Shown here in pieces: positions 1 through 5,593 of a stretch of DNA of 11,609 nt (position 1 is its first letter; each line of letters starts with the position of its first letter). A program made the position numbers and the translations under genes. The stretch comes from JBOGXF01 sp050694275 (GTDB lineage Bacteria; Actinomycetota; CADDZG01; WHSQ01). The DNA lies in the NCBI GenBank assembly GCA_050694275.1, contig JBOGXF010000103.1:1-11609 (forward strand). Reading direction: 5' to 3'. The notes under the pieces are model-generated. The model saw nothing but the letters and a program-made list of their open reading frames with translations. It ran no database searches and was not told where the DNA came from.

Positions 1-1
1 C

Positions 2-421
2 GTGTTGAGCGCGCTCGCCGCAGTTCCATCGGAAGCCGACCAGAAGAAGAAAAAGAAGGAGCGCACGGCCGAGACCGGCTACGTGGGGCCGGCCCTGGGC
101 GCGGCTGGGGCGGGCGTTGCATGCTCGGCGCCGCCGGTGGGCTGTGGCGTCTTCGAGGTCAAGCGCGGGGAGCGGTTCGTACAGCTCGAGATCCAAGATG
201 CCTTGGGTCAGCCCGTGTACGCGTCGGTCTACACCTTCGGTTACACCGACGGAACCGATACTCACGACCACATCTGCGGCGCGTCCGACGATCCGCTGGC
301 GATGACTCGCGGGCTCAAGGAGCTGGTAATCGTGATCGAGTCGACCGGAGGCGCCCTCGCCGGATGCCCAGGGCCGCCATCTGCGGGCACGATCGTCGCG
401 ACCTTCTCCAACCGCCCGTAA
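2..421 (+). CDS. Secreted protein of unknown function, 3' part (5' end outside window)
   Basis: I do not recognise this protein. The frame is open to the left edge and ends with TAA. The first residues (LSALAAVPSEAD) look like the end of a signal peptide with an Ala-x-Ala cleavage site, so the true start is probably upstream and the GTG at position 2 is only the first in-frame candidate. The presumed mature N-terminus carries five consecutive lysines, then a Gly/Ala-rich stretch. The rest alternates polar and hydrophobic residues (FVQLEIQDALGQPVYASVYTF), as expected of a beta-sandwich resembling prepeptidase C-terminal or other cell-surface domains. Four cysteines (visible in ACSAPPVGC, HICG and AGCPG) could form two disulfides after export. 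The DinB-like gene overlaps its last 58 bases in another frame. Secretion is an inference from the truncated N-terminus; a binding role would be a guess. Confidence 0.6.
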   Translation: MLSALAAVPSEADQKKKKKERTAETGYVGPALGAAGAGVACSAPPVGCGVFEVKRGERFVQLEIQDALGQPVYASVYTFGYTDGTDTHDHICGASDDPLAMTRGLKELVIVIESTGGALAGCPGPPSAGTIVATFSNRP

Positions 422-1527
422 GACTTCCCCGGATCCGGCCGCGACGCTCCATCACACACGGCGCGACGCTTGAGTGTGCTCCTTTCGTCCTGCACGTCGA
501 CATCGATGAGTTCATCGCCGCTGTGGAGGTGCTGCGGCGACCGGAGCTACGCGGCCGGCCGGTGGTGGTCGGAGGCGACGGCAACCCGACCAAGCGCGGG
601 GTGGTATCCACCGCGTCCTACGAGGCGCGGCGCTTTGGCATTCGATCGGGGATGCCGCTGCGGACGGCGGCGCGTCGGTGCCCCGAAGCCGTGTTTCTTC
701 CCGTCGACCGGGAGGCCTACCAGACCGCCTCGAAGCAGGTCATGGAGACCCTACGCGCGTTCGACGGGGTTCTCGAGGTCGCTGGATGGGACGAGGCCTT
801 CGTGGAGGTCGATTCCAACCGACCCGAAGGCGTGGCCGAGGAGATCAGGCGACGGGTGCACTCACAAACGGGCCTCTCCTGTTCGGTCGGCATAGGCGAC
901 AACAAGCTCCGCGCCAAGATCGCGTCTGGTCTCGCGAAACCCGGAGGTGTGTTTCGGCTGACAAGGGCCAACTGGCCCGAAGTGATGAGAGCGCGTCCGA
1001 CCGACTCGCTGTGGGGCGTGGGGAAGAAGAGCGCCCGGCGGCTCAGTGAGCTCGGCATCGAAAGCGTCGGGGATCTCGCGGACGGGGACGAGACACTGCT
1101 GGCGAATTCGTTCGGGCCGGCGACTGGTCCGTGGCTCATGCAGATCGCTCTCGGCGAGCACTTCGGACGAGTGTCGGCCGAACCGTACGTTGCAAAGTCG
1201 CACGGCAAGGAAGTCACCTTTCAGGAAGACGTCGGCAATCGCGAAGTGATCCAGGCGGAGATCGCGAAGCTTGCGCGAGCGGTGGCGGACGAAATCGAGG
1301 GAGAGGATCGGCTGGCGAAAGGCGTCACCGTGAAGGTGAGGTTCGCTCCGTTCGACACACACGCGCGGAGTGTCCGGCCCGACGCTCCGGCGAGGGATCA
1401 TGATTCGCTCGTGCGGGCGGCCCTTCGCGCGCTCGACCGGTTCGACATCGATCGGCCGGTTCGTCTGCTCGGGGTCCGGGCCAATCTGGTGCCGCCTGCC
1501 GGGGCCTCACGAACTCTCCGCGAGTAA
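364..1527 (+). CDS. dinB: Y-family DNA polymerase IV, DinB2-like, with aliphatic steric gate
   Basis: Error-prone translesion DNA polymerase of the Y family, cytoplasmic and acting on the chromosome. Counting from ATG364, the first catalytic motif is HVDIDEF (Asp46, Asp48) and the second is GWDEAF (Asp143, Glu144), so all metal ligands are present. PVVVGG, the fingers sequence SYEARRFGIRSGMPLRTAARR, SCSVGIGDNK and the helix-hairpin-helix segment LWGVGKKSARRLSELGI follow in the expected order. A little-finger domain makes up roughly the last 110 residues. The overall sequence resembles mycobacterial DinB2 more than DinB1. The usual Phe/Tyr steric gate is Ile51. I see no obvious clamp-binding motif at the C-terminus. 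ATG364 is the only ATG, GTG or TTG in frame between position 121 and the domain; GGAGG at 347-351 lies 12 bases upstream of it. This start gives a 38-residue extension before CAPFVLHVD, so the true start is uncertain. The polymerase identity is secure. Confidence 0.9.
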   Translation: MPRAAICGHDRRDLLQPPVRLPRIRPRRSITHGATLECAPFVLHVDIDEFIAAVEVLRRPELRGRPVVVGGDGNPTKRGVVSTASYEARRFGIRSGMPLRTAARRCPEAVFLPVDREAYQTASKQVMETLRAFDGVLEVAGWDEAFVEVDSNRPEGVAEEIRRRVHSQTGLSCSVGIGDNKLRAKIASGLAKPGGVFRLTRANWPEVMRARPTDSLWGVGKKSARRLSELGIESVGDLADGDETLLANSFGPATGPWLMQIALGEHFGRVSAEPYVAKSHGKEVTFQEDVGNREVIQAEIAKLARAVADEIEGEDRLAKGVTVKVRFAPFDTHARSVRPDAPARDHDSLVRAALRALDRFDIDRPVRLLGVRANLVPPAGASRTLRE

Positions 1528-1556
1528 TCTCGGCAGGCACATTCACACTGCCGAGA
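1528..1556 (+). terminator. 9-bp inverted repeat directly after dinB stop (terminator or operator)
   Basis: TCTCGGCAG (1528-1536) and CTGCCGAGA (1548-1556) are perfect reverse complements separated by 11 bases, starting on the base after the TAA of the polymerase. No T-run follows on the plus strand, so it is not a textbook intrinsic terminator. It could slow transcription, protect the mRNA 3' end, or be a dyad bound by a regulator of the dodecin gene 26 bases downstream. Confidence 0.45.
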
Positions 1557-1581
1557 GATCGGGCGGAAAGAAGGAGAGACC

Positions 1582-1794
1582 ATGGCCGAGAGCGTGTACA
1601 AGGTGATCGAGCTCGTGGGGACGAGCACGGAGTCGTGGGAGAAGGCGGCCACGGCTGCGGTCGAGCGCGCCTCCAGGACGCTCAGGGACCTTCGCGTCGC
1701 GGAGATCGCCCTGCTCGACATGCATCTCGAGGATGGAAAGGTTCAGGCCTACCGGGCCAAGGTGAAGGTGTCGTTCAAGTACGAAGGCGAGTAA
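1582..1794 (+). CDS. Dodecin family protein, flavin-less (SecE2 / calcium-dodecin type)
   Basis: Small protein of 70 residues, the normal dodecin length, expected to fold as a beta-alpha-beta-beta unit and assemble into a hollow dodecamer in the cytoplasm. The N-terminal VYKVIELVGTSTESWEKA is the family hallmark. In flavin-binding dodecins a Trp in LDWFEV and a Gln in the last strand hold the isoalloxazine ring. Here the aligned positions are Val39 (DLRVAEI) and Arg58 (AYRAKVKV). The same pattern occurs, as I recall it, in Mycobacterium tuberculosis Rv0379 (SecE2), described as a calcium dodecin. A flavin-storage role is therefore unlikely; Ca2+ binding is an inference by analogy. AAGGAGAGA at 1570-1578 precedes the ATG at good spacing. 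The gene lies 54 bases after the polymerase and may be cotranscribed with it if the intervening inverted repeat does not terminate. Confidence 0.92.
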   Translation: MAESVYKVIELVGTSTESWEKAATAAVERASRTLRDLRVAEIALLDMHLEDGKVQAYRAKVKVSFKYEGE

Positions 1795-1819
1795 TCGGAG
1801 ATCCGGATCCAGAATGCAA

Positions 1820-1843
1820 AGAAGGGGCCCGAAGGCCCCTTCT
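1820..1843. terminator. Hairpin terminator shared by dodecin (+) and csp (-)
   Basis: A 10-bp GC-rich perfect stem, AGAAGGGGCC (1820-1829) with GGCCCCTTCT (1834-1843), closes a four-base CGAA loop. It sits in the 68-bp gap between two convergent stop codons. On the minus strand the stem is followed by TTTGCATTCT, a short U-rich tail that fits termination after the cold-shock gene. On the plus strand the tail is poor in T, so termination of dodecin transcripts would depend mainly on the stem. Confidence 0.75.
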
Positions 1844-1862
1844 GGCTACCTGAATCCGAAGA

Positions 1863-2069
1863 TCAGGCGACGGGCGTGACGTTGGTCGCCTCGGGACCCT
1901 TCTGGCCCTGACGAGCCTCATAGGTCACGGTTGCGCCCTCGGCGAGGGTCTTGTACCCCTCTGCCTGGATGTTGGAGAAATGCACGAAGAGATCCTTCGA
2001 ACCATCCTCCGGGGTGATGAAGCCAAAACCCTTGGCCTCGTTGAACCACTTGACTGTACCGGTTGCCAC
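1863..2069 (-). CDS. csp: Cold-shock protein (CSD/OB-fold RNA chaperone)
   Basis: Single cold-shock domain of 68 residues, MATGTVKWFNEAKGFGFI onward, the normal length for CspA-type proteins. Both nucleic-acid binding motifs are intact: RNP1 (KGFGFI) and RNP2 (LFVHF). The C-terminus EATNVTPVA is also typical. These proteins bind single-stranded RNA and DNA, melt RNA secondary structure and act as transcription antiterminators. The chosen start is GTG at 2069-2067, because GGGAGG (2083-2078) lies 8 bases upstream of it. A GTG three codons earlier (2078-2076) directly abuts that Shine-Dalgarno sequence and would give MFSVATG, so it is less likely. The ribosome-binding site can pair completely with a complementary stretch further up the leader (see the 2076-2115 feature). 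Transcription converges on dodecin and is probably ended by the shared hairpin. Confidence 0.97.
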   Translation of the reverse strand: MATGTVKWFNEAKGFGFITPEDGSKDLFVHFSNIQAEGYKTLAEGATVTYEARQGQKGPEATNVTPVA

Positions 2070-2075
2070 AGAAAA

Positions 2076-2115
2076 CACCTCCCTGTCGGCTTATGGAACG
2101 AACTCTAGGGAGGCG
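2076..2115 (-). promoter_or_regulatory. Shine-Dalgarno-sequestering stem in the csp leader
   Basis: Read on the minus strand, CCTCCCT (2113-2107) is the exact complement of AGGGAGG (2084-2078), which contains the csp ribosome-binding site. The pairing extends by one G-U and one C-G pair to nine pairs, 2115-2107 with 2084-2076, enclosing a 22-base loop. The stem would hide the whole Shine-Dalgarno sequence. It is a candidate RNA thermometer-like or autoregulatory element. The complementarity is directly visible; the regulatory role is inferred. Confidence 0.5.
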
Positions 2116-2308
2116 AAAGCCAACCACGCACACGTTCGAATTTCACTTTCCAAGCATTAAAACCTATTTCTAGCTCGAATATTCCCCCGATCCGATATTG
2201 GGGCTCGGATTCGTGCTGACCACCCAGGGATCGTGGTGCCTCCACGTTTTCTTCCAGCCGTGCGGTCCTAGAGGCTTCTGGAGACAGCAACGGGAGAAAG
2301 GGCATGTG
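2116..2308. promoter_or_regulatory. AT-rich divergent promoter region between csp and the ABC exporter
   Basis: The stretch 2130-2190 is much richer in A+T than the surrounding genes and separates two divergently transcribed units, so it is the natural place for both promoters. Weak candidates only: on the minus strand TAGGTT (2166-2161) as a -10 box for csp, without a good -35; on the plus strand TTTCAC (2141-2146) and TATTTC (2165-2170), 18 bases apart. From 2190 to 2290 I see no gene and no strong structure. GGGAGAAAGG (2292-2301) is the ribosome-binding site of the ATPase. Confidence 0.35.
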
Positions 2309-3274
2309 ATGACCACCAGGCAGGGCGGAGCCCCGGCGATCGAGATCAGAGGCCTGCGCAAGGAGTATCGGCAATGGCGCGGCCGCTCGACGGTGGCCGT
2401 GAACGACCTCGACCTCACGGTCGAGCGAGGCGGCGTCTTCGGTTTCCTCGGCCCCAACGGTTCGGGCAAGACCACTACGATCCGATGCCTGCTCGGACTC
2501 GCGCACCCAAGCGACGGATCGTGTCGCATACTCGGGCGGGACTCACGCACCGAGCTCGACTCCGTCATCCGCAGAATCGGGTCGATCGTGGAGGCGCCTG
2601 CGCTGTTCCCGACTTTCTCCGGTCGGCGCAACCTCGAGCTGTTCGCAGGACTCTACGGAATAGCTAAGGGCCGGATCGACGAGGTACTCGAGACGGTTGG
2701 GCTCTCCGACCGTTCAGGCGACCTCGTGAAGCGGTACTCGCTCGGCATGCGCCAGCGCTTGGGCATCGCCGCCGCGCTTCTGAAGGATCCCGAACTCTTG
2801 ATCCTGGACGAGCCCGCGAACGGACTCGATCCCGCCGGCATAAGGGAGGTTCGTCACCTGTTGCGCCGGCTCGGCGAAGAGGGACGCACGGTGTTCGTCT
2901 CGAGTCACATCCTGAACGAAGTGCAGCAGACGTGCGATCGCGTCGCCATTCTGTCGCGCGGCCGCTGTGTGGCAAATGGCCCGGTAGAAACGGTTCTCTC
3001 TCGGGGCCGGGCCACCGCAATGCTCGTGGTCATCGACGATCTCGCCCGTGGGATGGCGACACTCAACGCGGCGGGGCTTCCCACCACCGCCCGGGATGGC
3101 CATCTACGAGTAGAGGTGGATCCCGACCGGGGTGCTGCGATCTCAGAGACCCTCGCTCGTCACGGGCTCTACCCCATGGAGCTGCGACCCGAACAGGTCG
3201 ATCTCGAGACGGTCTTCCTGGAACTCACCGATCCGACTACGGGGTGGCAGCGTGAAGGCGCTCGTCGCGGTTGA
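2309..3274 (+). CDS. ABC-2 type exporter, ATP-binding subunit
   Basis: Cytoplasmic ATPase of about 321 residues that powers a membrane exporter. The motifs are in order: Walker A GPNGSGKT (48-55), signature SLGMRQR (144-150), Walker B LLILDEP with Asp167 and Glu168, then the D-loop ANGLDP and the switch histidine His200 in SSHIL. The roughly 100-residue C-terminal extension ending in LETVFLELT is typical of CcmA/DrrA/NatA-like exporter ATPases. The frame is open further upstream, but ATG2309 has GGGAGAAAGG 7 bases before it, and conserved sequence (IEIRGLRKEY) begins only after it; GTG2306 is an equally possible start. The permease gene overlaps its end by 23 bases, so the two are cotranslated and form one transporter. 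The substrate cannot be read from the sequence; drugs, lipids and peptides are all used by this subfamily. Confidence 0.95.
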   Translation: MTTRQGGAPAIEIRGLRKEYRQWRGRSTVAVNDLDLTVERGGVFGFLGPNGSGKTTTIRCLLGLAHPSDGSCRILGRDSRTELDSVIRRIGSIVEAPALFPTFSGRRNLELFAGLYGIAKGRIDEVLETVGLSDRSGDLVKRYSLGMRQRLGIAAALLKDPELLILDEPANGLDPAGIREVRHLLRRLGEEGRTVFVSSHILNEVQQTCDRVAILSRGRCVANGPVETVLSRGRATAMLVVIDDLARGMATLNAAGLPTTARDGHLRVEVDPDRGAAISETLARHGLYPMELRPEQVDLETVFLELTDPTTGWQREGARRG

Positions 3275-4154
3275 GATGCGCCGGTTGCTCTCCCGGAGGT
3301 TGCTCCGGTGGTTAACCGTCCTGGCCCTCGTCGGCTTCGCGGTCGCGGGCACCATCGCGTACGTCGCGTCGAACGACTCCCCGCGGGCGGTGACCGAGGC
3401 CGACGCTCGTTACGAGGCGGACCTTCGGGGCTGCATCTCTCACGCACATCAAGCCACCGGCGAGATGCCGCCGGAGGCCAGAGCCAACCCCGAAGGCTTT
3501 TGCGAAGAGCAGGTCTGGAGATCCGATCCCCGCTTTGTGTACAACGAGTTCGACTGGGTCCTCTCCTCGTTGGGAATCCCTCTCATTATGCTCGGTTGGC
3601 TCGTGGGCGCATCGTTTGTCGGAGCGGAGTGGCACAGCCGGACGATCACCACGCTGCTCACGTGGGAGCCTCGTCGTGTCCGAGTGCTCGCGGCCAAGGC
3701 GGTCGCGGTTGTTGCCGTGGTCTTCGCCTGGGTCCTTACCCTCCAAGCGATGTTCTCGGCGGCGATGTATCCCGCCGCCGCGTTCGAGGGGTCGACCGCA
3801 GGTTTGACCTCCGGGTGGTGGAGCTCGTTCGCCCTTTTGATCGTGCGGACATCAGCCCTCTCTGCGTTAGCCGCAACCCTGGGGCTCTCGATCTCGGCCG
3901 TCGGACGGAACACGGCAGCCGCGCTCGGGATCGGCTTCGTGTATCTCGCGCTCGTAGAGAGTCTGATCCGAGGGTTCAAGCCTCAATGGGTCGATTGGCT
4001 CATCGGCGACAACGTCGCCCTGTTCCTTGTAGGGCCCGCGGACGTCACCCATCTGACCCACTCCCAGGCCGCGGCGGGGCTACTTCTGCTCGCCTACGCA
4101 GGGGCGGTCTTCGTCTTTGCGCTGGCGGTTTTCCGACGGCGGGAGATCGCCTGA
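3252..4154 (+). CDS. ABC-2 type exporter, membrane permease subunit
   Basis: Integral membrane protein of 300 residues with about six hydrophobic segments (near residues 20-40, 106-124, 147-175, 190-216, 221-240 and 273-294). It is the partner of the preceding ATPase. A cytoplasmic N-terminus (MKALVAVEMRRLLSRR) leads into the first helix. A polar loop of about 65 residues, probably extracytoplasmic, follows and contains two cysteines (Cys61, Cys84). The stretch GAEWHSRTITTLLTWEPRR (124-142) matches the coupling region typical of ABC-2 permeases. GTG3252 is preferred as start, with GGGG at 3241-3244. ATG3276, one base after the ATPase stop, would remove eight residues and is the alternative. 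Translation is coupled to the ATPase by overlap. The gene ends 14 bases before the convergent stop of the NADH dehydrogenase. Confidence 0.9.
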   Translation: MKALVAVEMRRLLSRRLLRWLTVLALVGFAVAGTIAYVASNDSPRAVTEADARYEADLRGCISHAHQATGEMPPEARANPEGFCEEQVWRSDPRFVYNEFDWVLSSLGIPLIMLGWLVGASFVGAEWHSRTITTLLTWEPRRVRVLAAKAVAVVAVVFAWVLTLQAMFSAAMYPAAAFEGSTAGLTSGWWSSFALLIVRTSALSALAATLGLSISAVGRNTAAALGIGFVYLALVESLIRGFKPQWVDWLIGDNVALFLVGPADVTHLTHSQAAAGLLLLAYAGAVFVFALAVFRRREIA

Positions 4155-4168
4155 GCGACACGCTTGCC

Positions 4169-5494
4169 TTATCTGTCCCGGTCGGCGGCGTCTTCCACGG
4201 CCTCTGCGAACGGGTCTCGAGGACGCTGGAGCGAGCCCAGTTGGACGACGTCGCGACGGAAGAACAGAGCGACGGTCCAGTCCATCGCGATGCGGATCTT
4301 GCGATTGAGCGTAGGGATGCGCGACAGATGGTAGGTGCGATGGAGCCACCAGGCCGGAAAGCCTCGGAGCCTGAAACGCAGCACTCGTGCTACCCCCCTG
4401 TGTCGGCCTAGAGACACGATCCCGCCGAGGTTCCTGTAGGCGAATTGTGAAAGAGGCGCCCCCCGCAGAGACGCGGTGACGTTGTCGGCGAGGACGCGCG
4501 CTTGGCGCAGCGCGTGCTGGGCGGTCGAGGGCGACATCCCTCCGGTGGTGACATCGGGCACCGCTGCGCAGTCTCCTGCGGCCCAGGCCTCTGGGATCCC
4601 TTCGACGCGCAAGAACCGATCGGTGATCACCCGTCCCTTGTCGTCGATTGGAAAGCCGAGCTGCTCAACAAGTGGATGAGGACGCACGCCGGTCGTCCAT
4701 ACGAGCGTGTCCGACTCGAACTCGGTCCCGTCCGAGAGGCGCATTCGGCCGTGCTCAGCCGAGTCGAGTCGAGTGCCGAGGTGGATCTCGATCCCTCGCC
4801 GGGCAAGGACTTCGAGGGCATATACATCGAGCCCGCCGCCGATCTCGGGAAGGATTCTGTCGGTCGCCTCGATGAGAATCCAGCGCATATCGTCGCGATC
4901 GATGCGCGCATAGTGCCGGCTCGCATCGCGAGCGAGATCCTCCAGTTCCGCGAGCGCCTCCACGCCGGCATAGCCGCCGCCGACGAACGTGAACGTGAGC
5001 GCCCTCCGCCGAAGGTCGGGATCCTGGAGCGACTCGGCCGCGTCCATGCGCTCGAGTACGCGATTGCGGAGGTGGATGGCCTCGGCGACAGTCTTGAACC
5101 CGATCGCGGTCTCTGCGAGTCCCGGTACCGGAAGGACCCGCGAGACCGATCCAAGTCCGATCACGACCAAGTTGTATGAGAGCTCGTAGGCGTCACCGTC
5201 GCGAGGTCTCACCGTCGCGATGCGGGAGTCGTGGTCGAGAGCGGTGAGTCGTCCCGCGACAACGCGCGTCCGGCGCAGTACGCTGCGGAGCGGAACCACG
5301 ACGTGGCGCGGCTCGATGCTCCCCGATGCCGCTTCGGGCAGAAACGGCTGATAGGTCATGAAGCTCTCGGCACTTACCAGGGTGATGTCGGCCTCGGCTT
5401 TGCGCAGTTTCTTCTCGAGTCTGAGTGCGGTGTACAGACCCGTGTAGCCACCCCCGACGATGAGAATCCTGGTCATCACCGGCGAGTCTCGCAT
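4169..5494 (-). CDS. ndh: Type II NADH dehydrogenase (NDH-2), single-subunit flavoprotein
   Basis: Predicted monotopic membrane enzyme passing electrons from NADH through FAD to quinone without pumping protons. It has 441 residues, within the NDH-2 range. Two dinucleotide folds are visible: the FAD-binding GGGYTG (14-19) and the NADH-binding VGGGYAGVE (171-179), with the conserved acidic Glu179. WTTGVRPHPL (267-275) and the second FAD motif AAGDCAAVPD (305-314) follow. The quinone-site motif, AQxAxQ in characterised enzymes, reads AQHALR (325-330). The C-terminal region (AWWLHRTYHL to AMDWTVALFF) resembles the amphipathic membrane-anchor end of the family. The ATG at 5494 is chosen because GGAGGG lies just upstream; ATG at 5476 is an alternative that removes six residues. 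The gene is divergent from nhaA with a 99-bp gap. A non-quinone reductase of the same superfamily is possible but less likely. Confidence 0.88.
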   Translation of the reverse strand: MRDSPVMTRILIVGGGYTGLYTALRLEKKLRKAEADITLVSAESFMTYQPFLPEAASGSIEPRHVVVPLRSVLRRTRVVAGRLTALDHDSRIATVRPRDGDAYELSYNLVVIGLGSVSRVLPVPGLAETAIGFKTVAEAIHLRNRVLERMDAAESLQDPDLRRRALTFTFVGGGYAGVEALAELEDLARDASRHYARIDRDDMRWILIEATDRILPEIGGGLDVYALEVLARRGIEIHLGTRLDSAEHGRMRLSDGTEFESDTLVWTTGVRPHPLVEQLGFPIDDKGRVITDRFLRVEGIPEAWAAGDCAAVPDVTTGGMSPSTAQHALRQARVLADNVTASLRGAPLSQFAYRNLGGIVSLGRHRGVARVLRFRLRGFPAWWLHRTYHLSRIPTLNRKIRIAMDWTVALFFRRDVVQLGSLQRPRDPFAEAVEDAADRDR

Positions 5495-5513
5495 GCACCC
5501 TCCGTTCGGGTGC
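5495..5513 (-). promoter_or_regulatory. Hairpin overlapping the ndh ribosome-binding site
   Basis: On the minus strand GCACCC (5513-5508) pairs with GGGTGC (5500-5495) around a seven-base loop (GAACGGA), and the stem ends on the base before the ATG. The Shine-Dalgarno GGAGGG (5503-5498) lies half in the loop and half in the stem. The stem is only six pairs but GC-rich, so it could limit ribosome access. A regulatory function is inferred only. Confidence 0.35.
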
Positions 5514-5593
5514 CTGAGCCTCCACAGTAGGATGCCGCCGGGTGTGCCGGGAAGCCTGGTCGGCGATTAGCAGACGACCGATTTGGAGGAGAC
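5514..5593. promoter_or_regulatory. Divergent ndh/nhaA promoter and nhaA leader
   Basis: This short gap must hold the nhaA promoter and probably that of ndh. TAGGAT at 5528-5533 is a plausible plus-strand -10 box (TAnnnT), with only a poor -35 near 5505-5510. The leader has two mutually exclusive short pairings: GCCG (5546-5549) with CGGC (5561-5564), or GGTCG (5558-5562) with CGACC (5575-5579). GGAGGA at 5585-5590 is the nhaA ribosome-binding site. Confidence 0.35.

Noticed and set aside
121..363. Extension of the polymerase frame upstream to ATG121
   Set aside because: It is a shadow of the secreted-protein gene in another frame; the translation is Arg-rich and unlike any polymerase N-terminus.
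2190..2210. Short dyad ATCCGA/TCGGAT upstream of the ABC operon
   Set aside because: Six pairs with a nine-base loop is expected by chance in this composition; no second copy seen.
2198..2308. Upstream extension of the ABC ATPase frame to TTG2198
   Set aside because: No ribosome-binding site, and homologous sequence begins only after ATG2309, which has a good Shine-Dalgarno sequence.
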